The translations under genes were made by a program, and so were the position numbers. From CAZKTS01 sp964555735 (GTDB lineage Bacteria; Actinomycetota; Acidimicrobiia; IMCC26256; PALSA-555), in contig CAZKTS010000038.1 in NCBI GenBank assembly GCA_964555735.1, positions 1 through 64,000 of the forward strand: 64,000 nucleotides of DNA. Reading direction: 5' to 3'. The notes beneath the pieces were generated by a model that was given only the letters and a program-made list of their open reading frames with translations, was not told where the DNA came from and ran no database searches. Shown piece by piece: positions 52,032 to 60,578 of this stretch (position 1 is the first letter of the stretch; each line of letters opens with the position of its first letter).

Positions 52032-52757
52032 ATGACGACGTTCGGGGTGAACGTCGAGCCGGCCCCTGCACAGCCGCAGACGGCTGACCGCTCGGAGCCG
52101 CGTCACGCGGTGCTGACCATGGCCGGCGTGGGCGCACTGGGCGTGCTCGCGCTCAGCACGCTGCTCGTGGTGGCGGGTCTCCTGGTCACCGGCGTGCTCG
52201 AGACCGCCGATCGTGAAGGCACGGTCAACCGGTACCTGGCGAACCACCGCACGAGCGTGGGGGACGACGTCTCCTTCGTCGCCTCCGGGCTCGCGCACGG
52301 GTTCGTGATCGTGCCCCTCGCGGTGGCGGCCGCCACATGGCTCGTCTGGCGTCGCCGGTGGGCACTGCTCGGCCTGCTCGCCGTCGGGCTGCTCGTCGAG
52401 GTGACCACCTACCTCATCGTCGCTGCGGTCGTCGGCCGTGACCGGCCGCCGGTGCACCGGCTCGAGGCGCTCCCCACCGACAGCTTCCCCTCGGGACACG
52501 TCGCGGCATCCGTAGTGCTCTACACGCTGCTCGCGGTGATCCTCGCCGCGAGCTCGGCGTCCGTCACCGTGCAGCGGCTCGCGATCGGAGCCGCAGTGAC
52601 CATCCCCGTGCTTGTCTCGCTGGCGCGCATCTACCGCGGTGTGCACTACGTGTCCGACGTGATCGCCGGCCTGCTCCTCGGGTTGGGCGCGCTGGTCGTC
52701 GCGTTCGTCGCGGCTCGGCGCGCGCAGGCCATCCATCCACCCGCGGTGGACCCGTGA
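52032..52757 (+). CDS. PAP2-family membrane phosphatase (second copy)
   Basis: A 241-residue protein with several hydrophobic helices and the PAP2 signatures VVGRDRPPVHRLEALP, DSFPSGHVAASVV and ARIYRGVHYVSDV. It is only distantly similar to the divergent PAP2 protein at 51064, so the pair is not a recent duplication. Its stop overlaps the GTG of the diacylglycerol-kinase-like gene (GTGA at 52754-52757), implying a shared lipid-phosphate pathway in which one enzyme adds and the other removes phosphate. Confidence 0.88.
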   Translation: MTTFGVNVEPAPAQPQTADRSEPRHAVLTMAGVGALGVLALSTLLVVAGLLVTGVLETADREGTVNRYLANHRTSVGDDVSFVASGLAHGFVIVPLAVAAATWLVWRRRWALLGLLAVGLLVEVTTYLIVAAVVGRDRPPVHRLEALPTDSFPSGHVAASVVLYTLLAVILAASSASVTVQRLAIGAAVTIPVLVSLARIYRGVHYVSDVIAGLLLGLGALVVAFVAARRAQAIHPPAVDP

Positions 52758-53647
52758 CCGCGGTCGCGGTCATCGCGCACGCCGGGAAGACGACCGGCGG
52801 GGGGCTCCGAGAGCTCCGAGCTGCCCTCGCGGCCGAGGGCGTGACGGATCCGTTGTGGTACGAGGTGCCCAAGAGCAAGAAGGCGCCCAAGCGGACGCGA
52901 AAGGCACTCGCGGCGGGCGCGGACCTCGTGATCGTGTGGGGAGGGGACGGCACGGTCCAGCGCGTCGCCGACGAGCTGGCGGGCACGGGTGTCCCCTTGG
53001 CGATCGTGCCGGCCGGCACCGCGAACTTGCTCGCCACCAACCTGGCGCTCCCGACCGACGTGGCGAGTGCCGTGCAGGTCGCCCTCCACGGCGCCAGGAG
53101 AACCCTGGACCTGGGTGTGGTGAACGGCGAGCACTTCGCGGTCATGGCGGGTGTCGGCTTCGACGCGCGCATGATCGGCGACGCCGACGGATCGCTGAAG
53201 GACCGGCTCGGTCGGGCCGCCTACGTCTTCACCGGTGCTCGCAATCTGCGAGCCAGAAGCTTCGACGCCCACGTGCGCGTCGACGGCGACCGCTGGGTCA
53301 AGGGCTCGGTGACCTGCGTGCTCTGCGCGAACGTCGGAAAGGTCTTCGGCGGCATCACCCTCTTCGACGGGGCCCGACCCGACGACGGCCGCCTCGACAT
53401 CGGGATGGTGACCGCAACCGGCGCGTGGCAGTGGACCCGGACGCTGTCGCGCACGGTGATCGGCCGGGCCGACGACTCCCCCTTCGTCGAGATCACCCAG
53501 GGTCGACGCATCGACGTGAAGCTGCACCCGCCGGTGCGCTACGAGCTCGACGGCGGGGCGCGCGGCGCCACCAAACGGCTCCGCATCGAGGTGGACCCCG
53601 ACGCACTCACCGTCTGCGTCCCATTCCCCGATCCGACGCGACCGTGA
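52754..53647 (+). CDS. Diacylglycerol/lipid kinase catalytic-domain protein
   Basis: A 297-residue soluble protein of the DAGK family: nucleotide-binding motif GGDGT at residues 63-67 (LVIVWGGDGTVQRVADELAG), LAIVPAGTANLLATNLALP, GVGFDARMIGDADG and DDGRLDIGMVTATG. It transfers phosphate from ATP to a diacylglycerol- or sphingoid-like lipid. The GTG start overlaps the PAP2 stop, and its own stop overlaps the GTG of the YihY gene; the three genes form one operon. Confidence 0.9.
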   Translation: MTAVAVIAHAGKTTGGGLRELRAALAAEGVTDPLWYEVPKSKKAPKRTRKALAAGADLVIVWGGDGTVQRVADELAGTGVPLAIVPAGTANLLATNLALPTDVASAVQVALHGARRTLDLGVVNGEHFAVMAGVGFDARMIGDADGSLKDRLGRAAYVFTGARNLRARSFDAHVRVDGDRWVKGSVTCVLCANVGKVFGGITLFDGARPDDGRLDIGMVTATGAWQWTRTLSRTVIGRADDSPFVEITQGRRIDVKLHPPVRYELDGGARGATKRLRIEVDPDALTVCVPFPDPTRP

Positions 53648-54645
53648 GCACCGCGGCGCGGGTTCCGGAGACGGCCGCGCTCACAGGCGACGACGCGCGC
53701 CGGACCGTGCGGGCGACGGGGCGGCGCGCGCTGCTGCGCGACGCGTTCCTCCGGATGCGGGTGGCCGACGGCTTCAGCCACGCACGCTCGCTGGCGTTCG
53801 TGATCTCGTTGCTGTTGCTCGAGGGCATCATCGGCCTCGTCGGCCTGGCGAGCCTGCTCGGCGACGCGAGCATCGGTCGCGGCATCACGCGGACGTTCCG
53901 CGCCGCCGCGCCGGGACCCGCGGGAGATGTGCTCACCGACGCGGTGCAGCAGGCCCGGGCGGCGGGGGCGGCCAACCAGTGGCTCGGCCTGCTCTTCGGG
54001 TTCGTCGGCGCGATCGTGACCGGCGCAACGCTGATGGGTCAGCTCGAGCGCGGCCTCAATCGCATCTACGGCATCGAACAGGACCGGCCCACGCTCCAGA
54101 AGTACGGCCGGGCCACCGTCCTCGCACTCACCGCGGGAGTCTTCGCCGCCATCGCGTTCGGCGCGCTCGCGTTCGGCGATGCGATCAACGACGCGATCGA
54201 ACGCGACGCGACGCGCTCGGTCTGGGTGGTGGCGCGCTGGCCGGTCGCCTTCCTGCTCGTGACCGCCGCTGTCGGCCTGGTGTTCCGGGTAGCACCGCGA
54301 CGACGGCAGCCCGCGCGGTCCTGGTTGGCGGTCGGGGCTGCCGTCGCCGTCGTCCTGTGGTTCGCAGTCACGGCCGGGCTGGGCCTGCTCTTCGGCGTCA
54401 GCGACTCGTTCGGCGCGACGTACGGCGGGCTGGCCGGCATGGTGGCGCTGCTCCTCTGGGCATTGCTCTCGTCGATGGCCGTGTTCTACGGCGCGGCGGT
54501 CGCGGCGCAGCTCGAAGCCGTGCGTGCGCACGCTCATGCACCGCAGGACCGCGAGAAGGCAGAGCACTCGGCACCCGACGTCGAGGCGCCGCCGCTGCTG
54601 CACACGTTCGATGCCGACGAGGGATCGCTGCTGGAGCGGCGCTGA
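53644..54645 (+). CDS. YihY/BrkB-family membrane protein
   Basis: A 333-residue integral membrane protein with the family features FSHARSLAFVISLLLLEGII, GAIVTGATLMGQLERGLNRI, YGIEQDRPTLQKYGRATVL and GLAGMVALLLWALLSSMAVF. YihY/BrkB proteins are formerly misnamed ribonucleases BN and are probably lipid or solute transporters. The C-terminal ~45 residues are soluble and acidic. GTG 53644 overlaps the DAGK stop. The protein may move a lipid made or consumed by the upstream kinase and phosphatase. Confidence 0.9.
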   Translation: MSTAARVPETAALTGDDARRTVRATGRRALLRDAFLRMRVADGFSHARSLAFVISLLLLEGIIGLVGLASLLGDASIGRGITRTFRAAAPGPAGDVLTDAVQQARAAGAANQWLGLLFGFVGAIVTGATLMGQLERGLNRIYGIEQDRPTLQKYGRATVLALTAGVFAAIAFGALAFGDAINDAIERDATRSVWVVARWPVAFLLVTAAVGLVFRVAPRRRQPARSWLAVGAAVAVVLWFAVTAGLGLLFGVSDSFGATYGGLAGMVALLLWALLSSMAVFYGAAVAAQLEAVRAHAHAPQDREKAEHSAPDVEAPPLLHTFDADEGSLLERR

Positions 54646-54648
54646 ACG

Positions 54649-55587
54649 TCAGCGCACGAGCAAGAAGTGCGCCCGCACGACGTTGTCGCCATCGAGCGAG
54701 CGCTGTTGCACGAGATCGGCGAGCTGGTTGGTGATCCACAGCCCTCGACCACCAATCGCGTCCGGCGCGGGGCGCCGGCGGCCCACCAGCGGATCGTCGA
54801 TCCGGCCGCCGTCGCGCACCTCGACGACGAACGCCGTCGCGGTTCGCCAGACCGCGATCCGTGCCGGCATCCCGGCGTGGCGCAGGCTGTTGCCGGCCAG
54901 CTCGGCGACCACGAGCGCGACATCGTCGACCCGCGACGCGCTGAGCCCGGCGTCGGCCGCCGTGCGCGCGACGAGGTGCCGCATCGGCTCGACGTCCACG
55001 ACGTCCTCCACGGTCGAGCGCACCGCGACCGCCGGCGGTGGCGTGAGCGCGATGGTGCTCGCGCGCGCGTGCTCGGCGGTGGAGCGCGCTGCGGTGCTCG
55101 GCGAGCTGATGCCGTCGGCGCGGACGATCGGGTGCGTGCGCCGGGCCTCGCTGACGACGGACTCGGGGAGGCTGTCGGTGTCGTACGGGCAGACGAGCCA
55201 CGGCGAGGCGACGTCTCCCTCGAACGCCACGTTGAGCAGCGCCTCGAGTCGTTGACACTCGGTGACCTCGTCGGCCGTGCGTCCCGATCCGACGTGCTCG
55301 CCGACGCCACGCACCGGACCGTGGCCCGCGCGCCGCGCCACGAAGTCCTGCCAGACCGCGAGGACCCGGCCGGAATGGCCGAGTGTCGCCATGTCGGCGA
55401 ACTCGACGCCGTCGGCGGACGCGCCGAGGGCATCGCGCAGCCGGGCGATCTTGGCCTCGTCCACCAGCACCAGGGTGGGCTCGCGGCGCCGGACGCCTTC
55501 GGCCACGAAGCCCCCGACCTGGTGCACGAAGTCCTCTGGCCCCGCGTAGAGCAGCGCCTCGTGCCGGAAGTGCCCCGTGGTGCCCAT
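54649..55587 (-). CDS. MEDS-domain anti-sigma factor/sensor with HATPase domain (RsbA-like)
   Basis: The first ~160 residues (HFRHEALLYAGPEDFVHQVG, FADMATLGHSGRVLAVWQDF) form a MEDS (methanogen/methylotroph DcmR sensory) domain. The last ~130 residues are a GHKL ATPase of the RsbW type: VDDVALVVAELAGNSLRHAG, VEVRDGGRIDDPL, IGGRGLWITNQLADLVQQ. Such proteins (RsbA) regulate stress sigma factors through partner switching. There is no histidine-kinase H-box. Start ATG 55587. It converges on the YihY gene with 3 bp between stops and is divergent from a STAS gene, its likely anti-anti-sigma partner. Confidence 0.87.
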   Translation of the reverse strand: MGTTGHFRHEALLYAGPEDFVHQVGGFVAEGVRRREPTLVLVDEAKIARLRDALGASADGVEFADMATLGHSGRVLAVWQDFVARRAGHGPVRGVGEHVGSGRTADEVTECQRLEALLNVAFEGDVASPWLVCPYDTDSLPESVVSEARRTHPIVRADGISSPSTAARSTAEHARASTIALTPPPAVAVRSTVEDVVDVEPMRHLVARTAADAGLSASRVDDVALVVAELAGNSLRHAGMPARIAVWRTATAFVVEVRDGGRIDDPLVGRRRPAPDAIGGRGLWITNQLADLVQQRSLDGDNVVRAHFLLVR

Positions 55588-55739
55588 GGTCGTGTGCTGC
55601 CCCAGTCGCGCCCGCTGATGGGACGCCGCCACCGGGTACCCAGCGGCTCGGCCTCGGAAACCCCGCCGGGTCGGCGTTTCCCGCCCGTGGACGCCGGGGT
55701 ACGCACCCGTCCAGGCGGGGCCCGAGCGAAGGAACGCAC

Positions 55740-56018
55740 GTGGGAGCAGCAGCGATCGCGGTCCGCGCCATCGACGCCCGGGGCTCGGCGGCCGCCCTCT
55801 ACGGCCACTTCGACCAGCGCAACTGCTGGTTTCTCGAGAGGCATCTCGCGGAGCTCGACGGCGACGTGGTGCTCGACTGCAGCCAGGTCGACGAGCTCGA
55901 CGAAGCCTCGCTCGCATGCCTTCGGCAGTTCGTGGAGGGCGCGAACCTCGGCGACCGGCGCGTGGTCCTCCAGGCCCTGGCGGCGAAGTACTGGCCGATC
56001 TACCACGCAGCGGCGTAG
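55740..56018 (+). CDS. STAS-domain anti-anti-sigma-like protein
   Basis: GTG 55740 has AAGGA seven bases upstream. The 92-residue product is a single STAS domain: VRAIDARGSAAALYGHFDQR, DGDVVLDCSQVDELDEASLA and LGDRRVVLQALAA. The segment LDEASL includes a serine in the region phosphorylated in SpoIIAA/RsbV. It is located between the MEDS-HATPase gene and an RsbW-like gene, so a partner-switching role is likely. The sequence is somewhat divergent from typical RsbV proteins. Confidence 0.8.
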   Translation: MGAAAIAVRAIDARGSAAALYGHFDQRNCWFLERHLAELDGDVVLDCSQVDELDEASLACLRQFVEGANLGDRRVVLQALAAKYWPIYHAAA

Positions 56019-56068
56019 TCGCCGGCCGTCGATCGCCGCCCCCGCGCCGGCGGCACTGGCGCAGTGCC

Positions 56069-56509
56069 TCAGGAGCAGAGCTCGAACCAGGCACGGGTGC
56101 GTCCGCCGCCCACGTCGGCGCCCCACCGTTCGGCGAGGGCCGCCACGATGAGCAGGCCGCGGCCCGAGCCCGTGATGTCGTCGGGGTGCTGAACGGTGCG
56201 CTCGCTCACGTCGTCGTCGAGGATGCTCACGCAGATCCTCTCCCCCTCATCGACCACCTCGAGGGTGATCTCGCCTCGGCCGTGGACGACCGCGTTCGTC
56301 ACGAGCTCGCTCACGAGGAGCTCGCACGCCGGGCGCAGGTGCGGAACGTGCCACTCCTCGCAGCACCGGGCGCAGTAGCGGCGAGCCAGCGCGGGAGCGT
56401 CGTGCGTCCGCGGCAGCTCGAACACTCGCGCGCGATCGGGCCGCCGCCGCCCCGCGCCGTGTGCAACGTGCAGGTCAGCCCCGTGTCGTCGATCGGAGCC
56501 GTTCCGCAT
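56069..56509 (-). CDS. RsbW-like anti-sigma ATPase
   Basis: A 146-residue GHKL ATPase: LLVSELVTNAVVHGRGEITL (N-box), VSILDDDVSERTV (G1) and GSGRGLLIVAALAERWGADV (G2) typify the HATPase_c_2 family of serine kinases that bind sigma factors. The N terminus is short and basic. The ATG at 56509 has a GGAAGG ribosome site, while a longer upstream frame is weak. Together with the STAS, MEDS-HATPase and RsbU-like genes nearby it makes up a partner-switching set, although no sigma factor gene is visible here. Confidence 0.87.
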   Translation of the reverse strand: MRNGSDRRHGADLHVAHGAGRRRPDRARVFELPRTHDAPALARRYCARCCEEWHVPHLRPACELLVSELVTNAVVHGRGEITLEVVDEGERICVSILDDDVSERTVQHPDDITGSGRGLLIVAALAERWGADVGGGRTRAWFELCS

Positions 56510-56589
56510 GGCGGGACCTTCCGAGCCGCTCGTTCGCCCCGCGTCCAGGGTGTACCCGCCCCGGTGGCGGAGCATGCACCGGCAGCCCG

Positions 56590-57492
56590 TCAGTCGGCGT
56601 CGAGCTCGGTCAGCGAGGCCCGGGCCTCCTCCGCGGCTCTGCGAGCGTCGCGCGCCGCTCGACGCGACTGCTCGGCCGCGTCACGAGCCGCTGCGGTGCG
56701 GGATCGGGCGTCGGCCAGCGCAGCCTGGGCGCGCTCGCGGGCCCGTTCGACGTCGTCGAGATGCGCCCGCGCCGCCTGCTCGTCGAGCTCGGCACTGGCC
56801 GCCTCGGCATCGGCTTCCCCCACGGCTTCATCGGCGGCACGCGCCGCGGCGGCGGCGCTCGTCGCCGCCCGCTCCGCGCGCTGACGCTCACGATTCCGTC
56901 CTCGCCGCGGCGGGGCCGGCGCAGCCCGCTCGCGAGGCGCGACGGCGACCGGCGGGCCGAAGCCGCTCGGCGGGAGGAGCGGCTTGGTCAGCCGACCGCG
57001 CCGCAGCTCGTCGGTCGCCGCGGGATCGAGGGTCGCGGCGTCGAGCGTGTCCGCGATCGCGTCCCGGTACTGCACGGGCTTCGGTGCATGGCCCCGGGCC
57101 AAGCGCACACCCTCCTCGGTGAGGCGGGTGAGGAGGTCGGCACGCGCGCGAACGGCCTCGCGCAGCTGCTCGGCATCACCGCCGCGGAGCGCGCCTTCTT
57201 GTGCCGCCGCGACCGCAGCGGTGGCGTCCACCAGGTCCTCGATGGCGTCCGGCTCGGTGCGCACGAGCTGGTTGCACGCCCACGCCGCGAGATGGGGCCG
57301 ACGGTGCCGCTTCAGCGCGGCCGCCGCGTCCGGATCTCCCGCGCCGCGCAGCGCTCGCTCGAGCTTCGACCGGACCAGCACGAAGTCCTCCGGCGTGACG
57401 CCGTAGAGCTCGTCGAGCGCGGTCTCGAGGTCAGCAGTCGGAGTCTCGTCGATGTCCCGATGGTACGGGCGCCCGGCGGTGACGGAGGCCAC
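56590..57492 (-). CDS. Conserved hypothetical protein with long Ala/Arg coiled coil
   Basis: The first ~150 residues contain ALDELYGVTPEDFVLVRSKL and LKRHRRPHLAAWACNQLVRT, a helical pattern seen in an uncharacterised conserved actinobacterial family. The C-terminal ~130 residues form a long charged helix very rich in Ala, Arg and Glu, probably a coiled coil. GTG 57492 was chosen because it lies just after the stop of the upstream DUF488 gene; there is no clear ribosome site. Function unknown. Confidence 0.7.
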   Translation of the reverse strand: MASVTAGRPYHRDIDETPTADLETALDELYGVTPEDFVLVRSKLERALRGAGDPDAAAALKRHRRPHLAAWACNQLVRTEPDAIEDLVDATAAVAAAQEGALRGGDAEQLREAVRARADLLTRLTEEGVRLARGHAPKPVQYRDAIADTLDAATLDPAATDELRRGRLTKPLLPPSGFGPPVAVAPRERAAPAPPRRGRNRERQRAERAATSAAAAARAADEAVGEADAEAASAELDEQAARAHLDDVERARERAQAALADARSRTAAARDAAEQSRRAARDARRAAEEARASLTELDAD

Positions 57493-57494
57493 GA

Positions 57495-57971
57495 TCAGGT
57501 GCCCGGCACGAGGTCGAGCACCGCGCACCGAGCTGCATCCGCGAGCCGCGCCGCGAGCAGCGAGCGGTGGCAAGCCGCCGGCTCCTGCTCGACGCAGAGC
57601 AGCGCGGTCGGGCCGGCGCCGGAGAGCCGGGCCGCGAGCGCGTCGAGGTCGACGGGCGCGAGCACCTCCTCCAGATAGCCACGCACGTAGCCAGGCGCGA
57701 GTCGACGCCGCGAGCGCTTGCCCACTCCTTGGCGTTCATCCTCCGCGTACTGGAGCCGGCGCAGCTCGGTCGTCGGAGCCAGCTCGCGGTGGTGCTCGTA
57801 CCGGAAGCCCTCTCGCTCCAACCTCGGCACCAGGCGTCCGGCGTTGGCCCACGCGTACTGGGGCCCGCGCACCCCTCGGCGCTGCCGCACGTCCCAGACG
57901 GTCAGGACCCGCGCCGCGTGGAGCGCGCCCACGAACGAGTCCACGTCCCAGTCGTAGACCCCGATCGTCAC
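57495..57971 (-). CDS. DUF488 family protein
   Basis: From GTG 57971 the protein begins VTIGVYDWDVDSFVGALHAA, the normal start of DUF488 proteins, and has VLTVWDVRQRRGVRGPQYAW and a final LLCVEQEPAACHRSLLAARL, matching the conserved Cys/His-containing C-terminal motif (E-x-x-x-x-CHR). The family is uncharacterised; its CxxCHR-like site suggests a thiol chemistry. Longer starts up to 58196 are open but lack homology. It lies directly upstream of the coiled-coil gene and is divergent from the RsbU-like gene. Confidence 0.83.
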   Translation of the reverse strand: MTIGVYDWDVDSFVGALHAARVLTVWDVRQRRGVRGPQYAWANAGRLVPRLEREGFRYEHHRELAPTTELRRLQYAEDERQGVGKRSRRRLAPGYVRGYLEEVLAPVDLDALAARLSGAGPTALLCVEQEPAACHRSLLAARLADAARCAVLDLVPGT

Positions 57972-58103
57972 GATTCCCGGCGGCGCCACGAGCCGTCGGT
58001 ACCCACGCCGCCAACCGGTCAATCGAAGCACGAGCACGAGGTGTGCGATCATCACGCCGGGCGTGACGGGTACGCGCCGCCGCTGCGGCGGAGTGGAGCT
58101 TCG

Positions 58104-59435
58104 ATGGAGATCCCGACCGATCCTCGGGTCGATGAGCACGGGGACCGCGATGCCCTGCTCGCTGCGCTCGAGGCCGCGCTCGAGCGGAGCCATCACCTCC
58201 AGGAGATCACCGCGCGCCTCGCCGACGCCCGCTCGGTGGCCGACGTGGCGCGAGCCGTGCTCGTCTCGACCCGTCGCTCACTCGACACCCTGTACGCCGG
58301 CATCGCCCTCGTCGACGAGAGCCGGCGGTTCCTCGAGTTCCAGGCGATCGACGACCTGCCCGAGCAGACCCGCGCCGAGTGGGCGCGGGTGCCGCTCTCC
58401 GTCGATGCACCCGTGACCCTGGCGAGTCGCACCGGCCGCGTGCTGTTCCACGAGTCCACCGAGGCATTGCTGCGCGACCACCCCGCGCTCGCCGAGACGA
58501 TGGCGCTCGACGGCCAAGGCGCCTTCGCGAACGTCCCCCTCATCACCAACGGTCAGACCTTCGGCGTCCTCGCGATCTCGTGGCCCGCGCCCCGGAGGAT
58601 CGACGAGCCCGACCGCGACTTCATCCTCACACTCGCGAGCCAGGCGGCCCAGGCCATCGAGCGCGCGCAGGTGATCGAGCGCGAGCGCGCCGCGGCTGCG
58701 ACGCTGCAGCGCGCAGTGTTCCCAGAGCTCCGCGGTGGGTTCGACGACGTGCAGTGCACGGGGCGCTACGTGGCGGCGGACGTCGGCATCGACGTCGGTG
58801 GCGACTGGTACGACGCGTTCGAGCTGAGCGACGGATCGCTGCTGTTCGCGATCGGCGACGTCGCCGGCCACGGACTGGCAGCCGCAACCACGATGGTGCA
58901 GCTCCGCAACATGCTGCGCGCGTACGCCTTCGTGGTGATGGAGCCGGCCGCGGTCCTCGAGCGGCTCGACACCATCCTCGGCGAGACCGGCAGCGACCAG
59001 TTCGCCACGTGCTTCGTCGCCCGCTTCGATCCCACGACCCGGGTCCTGACATCGGCCAGCGCCGGCCATCCCGCGCCGATCGTGGTCGTGCCCGATCGAC
59101 CGGCCGACCAGCTCACGGTGGTGCCTGCGCCCCTGCTCGGCGCCCGCGGCGAGCAGCTGCAGAGCAGGACGTGGATGCCGCCAGGCACCCGCATGTTGTG
59201 CTTCACCGACGGGCTCGTGGAGCGCCGGTCCACGCCGATCGACGAGGGGGTCGCGCGCGTGCTCGCGACCGTGGAAGAGGTGCGGGACGCGCCACTCGAA
59301 GCCGTGTGTGACCGGCTCCTGCACGCGACTGCCGATGCCGAGCGCGGGGACGACGTCTGCCTGCTCGGCATCGACTTCGGTCGGGGCCGACGGTTGCGGT
59401 TCCCGGGTCAGCGTCGGCGCGGCCGCCGCGGCTGA
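58104..59435 (+). CDS. GAF–PP2C (SpoIIE/RsbU-like) serine phosphatase
   Basis: A 443-residue protein: N-terminal GAF domain (residues ~30-190, LQEITARLADARSVADVARA, NVPLITNGQTFGVLAISW), then a PP2C-type phosphatase with GIDVGGDWYDAF, IGDVAGHGLAAATTM and DRGDDVCLLGI-like ending (AERGDDVCLLGIDFG). These Asp residues bind the two metal ions. RsbU-like phosphatases dephosphorylate STAS anti-anti-sigma proteins and so activate stress sigma factors. The nearby STAS and RsbW-like genes are probable partners. Start ATG 58104. Confidence 0.9.
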   Translation: MEIPTDPRVDEHGDRDALLAALEAALERSHHLQEITARLADARSVADVARAVLVSTRRSLDTLYAGIALVDESRRFLEFQAIDDLPEQTRAEWARVPLSVDAPVTLASRTGRVLFHESTEALLRDHPALAETMALDGQGAFANVPLITNGQTFGVLAISWPAPRRIDEPDRDFILTLASQAAQAIERAQVIERERAAAATLQRAVFPELRGGFDDVQCTGRYVAADVGIDVGGDWYDAFELSDGSLLFAIGDVAGHGLAAATTMVQLRNMLRAYAFVVMEPAAVLERLDTILGETGSDQFATCFVARFDPTTRVLTSASAGHPAPIVVVPDRPADQLTVVPAPLLGARGEQLQSRTWMPPGTRMLCFTDGLVERRSTPIDEGVARVLATVEEVRDAPLEAVCDRLLHATADAERGDDVCLLGIDFGRGRRLRFPGQRRRGRRG

Positions 59436-59442
59436 GCGCGGC

Positions 59443-59685
59443 TCAGGGCGTGCCGCTCCCCGGGCTCTCGGGCCCCGGCGTGCCGGCGTTGCCGTCGTCC
59501 TGGTCGGGGCCCGCCGACGGCCCCTCGGGCAGATTCTGGCTGCCGCCGCTCGTCGGCACCACCTCCGGGGTGGTGTTGCCGGGTGTCGTCGGCGCAGTGT
59601 CCTCGTTGCTGCTGCAGGCACCCAACGCGAACGCGCCACACGCGAGCGCGGCCGCAAGGACGCGCGCGGTTCGTCGCGTCGTCAT
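59443..59685 (-). CDS. Small Pro/Thr-rich lipoprotein
   Basis: ATG 59685 gives an 80-residue precursor with basic start (TTRRTARVL), hydrophobic stretch and lipobox LGAC, followed by a low-complexity Thr/Pro/Gly/Asp-rich tail (TAPTTPGNTTPEVVPT). An alternative TTG at 59712 would overlap the upstream stop by 4 bp. The mature part has no recognisable domain. It converges on the RsbU-like gene. Confidence 0.65.
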   Translation of the reverse strand: MTTRRTARVLAAALACGAFALGACSSNEDTAPTTPGNTTPEVVPTSGGSQNLPEGPSAGPDQDDGNAGTPGPESPGSGTP

Positions 59686-59708
59686 CGGCGAGTGGTTGCG
59701 CCCTGGAC

Positions 59709-59903
59709 TCAAGCGGACCGACGGAGGTCGGCGCTCGGCGCCGACGTCGGGTACGGGTCGTCCTCGGCGGTCACGTCGCCGAACCAGGTCCGAAGCTGCT
59801 GACGGGCATCGCGACGGCGCTGGGCACCGCGTTCACCGTCCATGAACCATGCGCCGGCCGCGCCGACGGCGATCCACGGCAGTCGCTTCATGAGCTTGAT
59901 CAT
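59709..59903 (-). CDS. Small basic membrane-associated protein, 64 aa
   Basis: The 64-residue product has a short hydrophobic N terminus (LPWIAVGAAGAWFMDGERGA) and a basic, soluble tail with QLRTWFGDVTAEDDPYP, recalling the small YtxH-like membrane proteins. The ATG at 59903 shares one base with the stop of the upstream gene (TGATG), so they are co-translated. Function unknown. Confidence 0.65.
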   Translation of the reverse strand: MIKLMKRLPWIAVGAAGAWFMDGERGAQRRRDARQQLRTWFGDVTAEDDPYPTSAPSADLRRSA

Positions 59904-60502
59904 CAGGCCATCTCCTCATCGTGGACAGTCGAGCTCGGGGCGGACACGGCGCCGGCGCGGTCCACCGAGAGCGGCGCACTTGCGGTGGGCGGACGCACCA
60001 CCTCGCTCGCGCCGAGCGTCCGGAGCGCGTCCTCCGCGTCGTCGGGGGCGTCGAGCACCGCGAGCCACGCCTCGCCCTCCCCCACGTCCTGGAACGCCAG
60101 GTGCCAGCTCTCGGAGAGCCCGACGCCTCGTTCCACCGTGGCGAAGATGCCGACGACGGCCCCGAGCATCCCGAAGGCGACGACGACCATCACCTGGGCA
60201 AGCTCGTGCTGACGCACATCTTCGAAGAGGAGCACCGAGATCCCCACGATCGCGGCGCTGACGAGGAGGCCGCCACAGAGACCGAGCACGCCGCCGCGCA
60301 GGATCATGCCGAGCACACGACGCGACACGCGTCGGTCCGGCCCGGTCACCGTGTGCACCTCACGCGCCTTCGCGACCTGGCCCCCCACCAGCGTCAGGTC
60401 GGCGCCGTCGACACCCTGGTTCTCGAGCGCCTTCAGCGCGTCGCCGGCGGCCTCCATCGACTCGAACCTGGCCATCAGGCCCACCGCGCTCATGGGGATC
60501 AC
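59903..60502 (-). CDS. Two-helix membrane protein with stress-protein-like N terminus
   Basis: The N terminus (LMARFESMEAAGDALKALEN, QGVDGADLTLVGG) resembles the ferredoxin-like cytoplasmic domain of general-stress proteins such as YflT/DUF1269; two hydrophobic helices follow (GMILRGGVLGLCGGLLVSAA and AQVMVVVAFGMLGAVVGIFA), and then a soluble C-terminal domain (WLAVLDAPDDAEDALRTLGA). GTG 60502 has GGGGGAG seven bases upstream and is preferred over ATG 60493. First gene of a three-gene minus-strand set with the YtxH-like and lipoprotein genes. Confidence 0.7.
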   Translation of the reverse strand: MIPMSAVGLMARFESMEAAGDALKALENQGVDGADLTLVGGQVAKAREVHTVTGPDRRVSRRVLGMILRGGVLGLCGGLLVSAAIVGISVLLFEDVRQHELAQVMVVVAFGMLGAVVGIFATVERGVGLSESWHLAFQDVGEGEAWLAVLDAPDDAEDALRTLGASEVVRPPTASAPLSVDRAGAVSAPSSTVHDEEMA

Positions 60503-60578
60503 GTGCCCACTCCCCCGCACCGGGAAACCCCCGTGCGTCAGGTGCATGGCGGGACCTGGCGCCGGGTACGAGCGCAGG

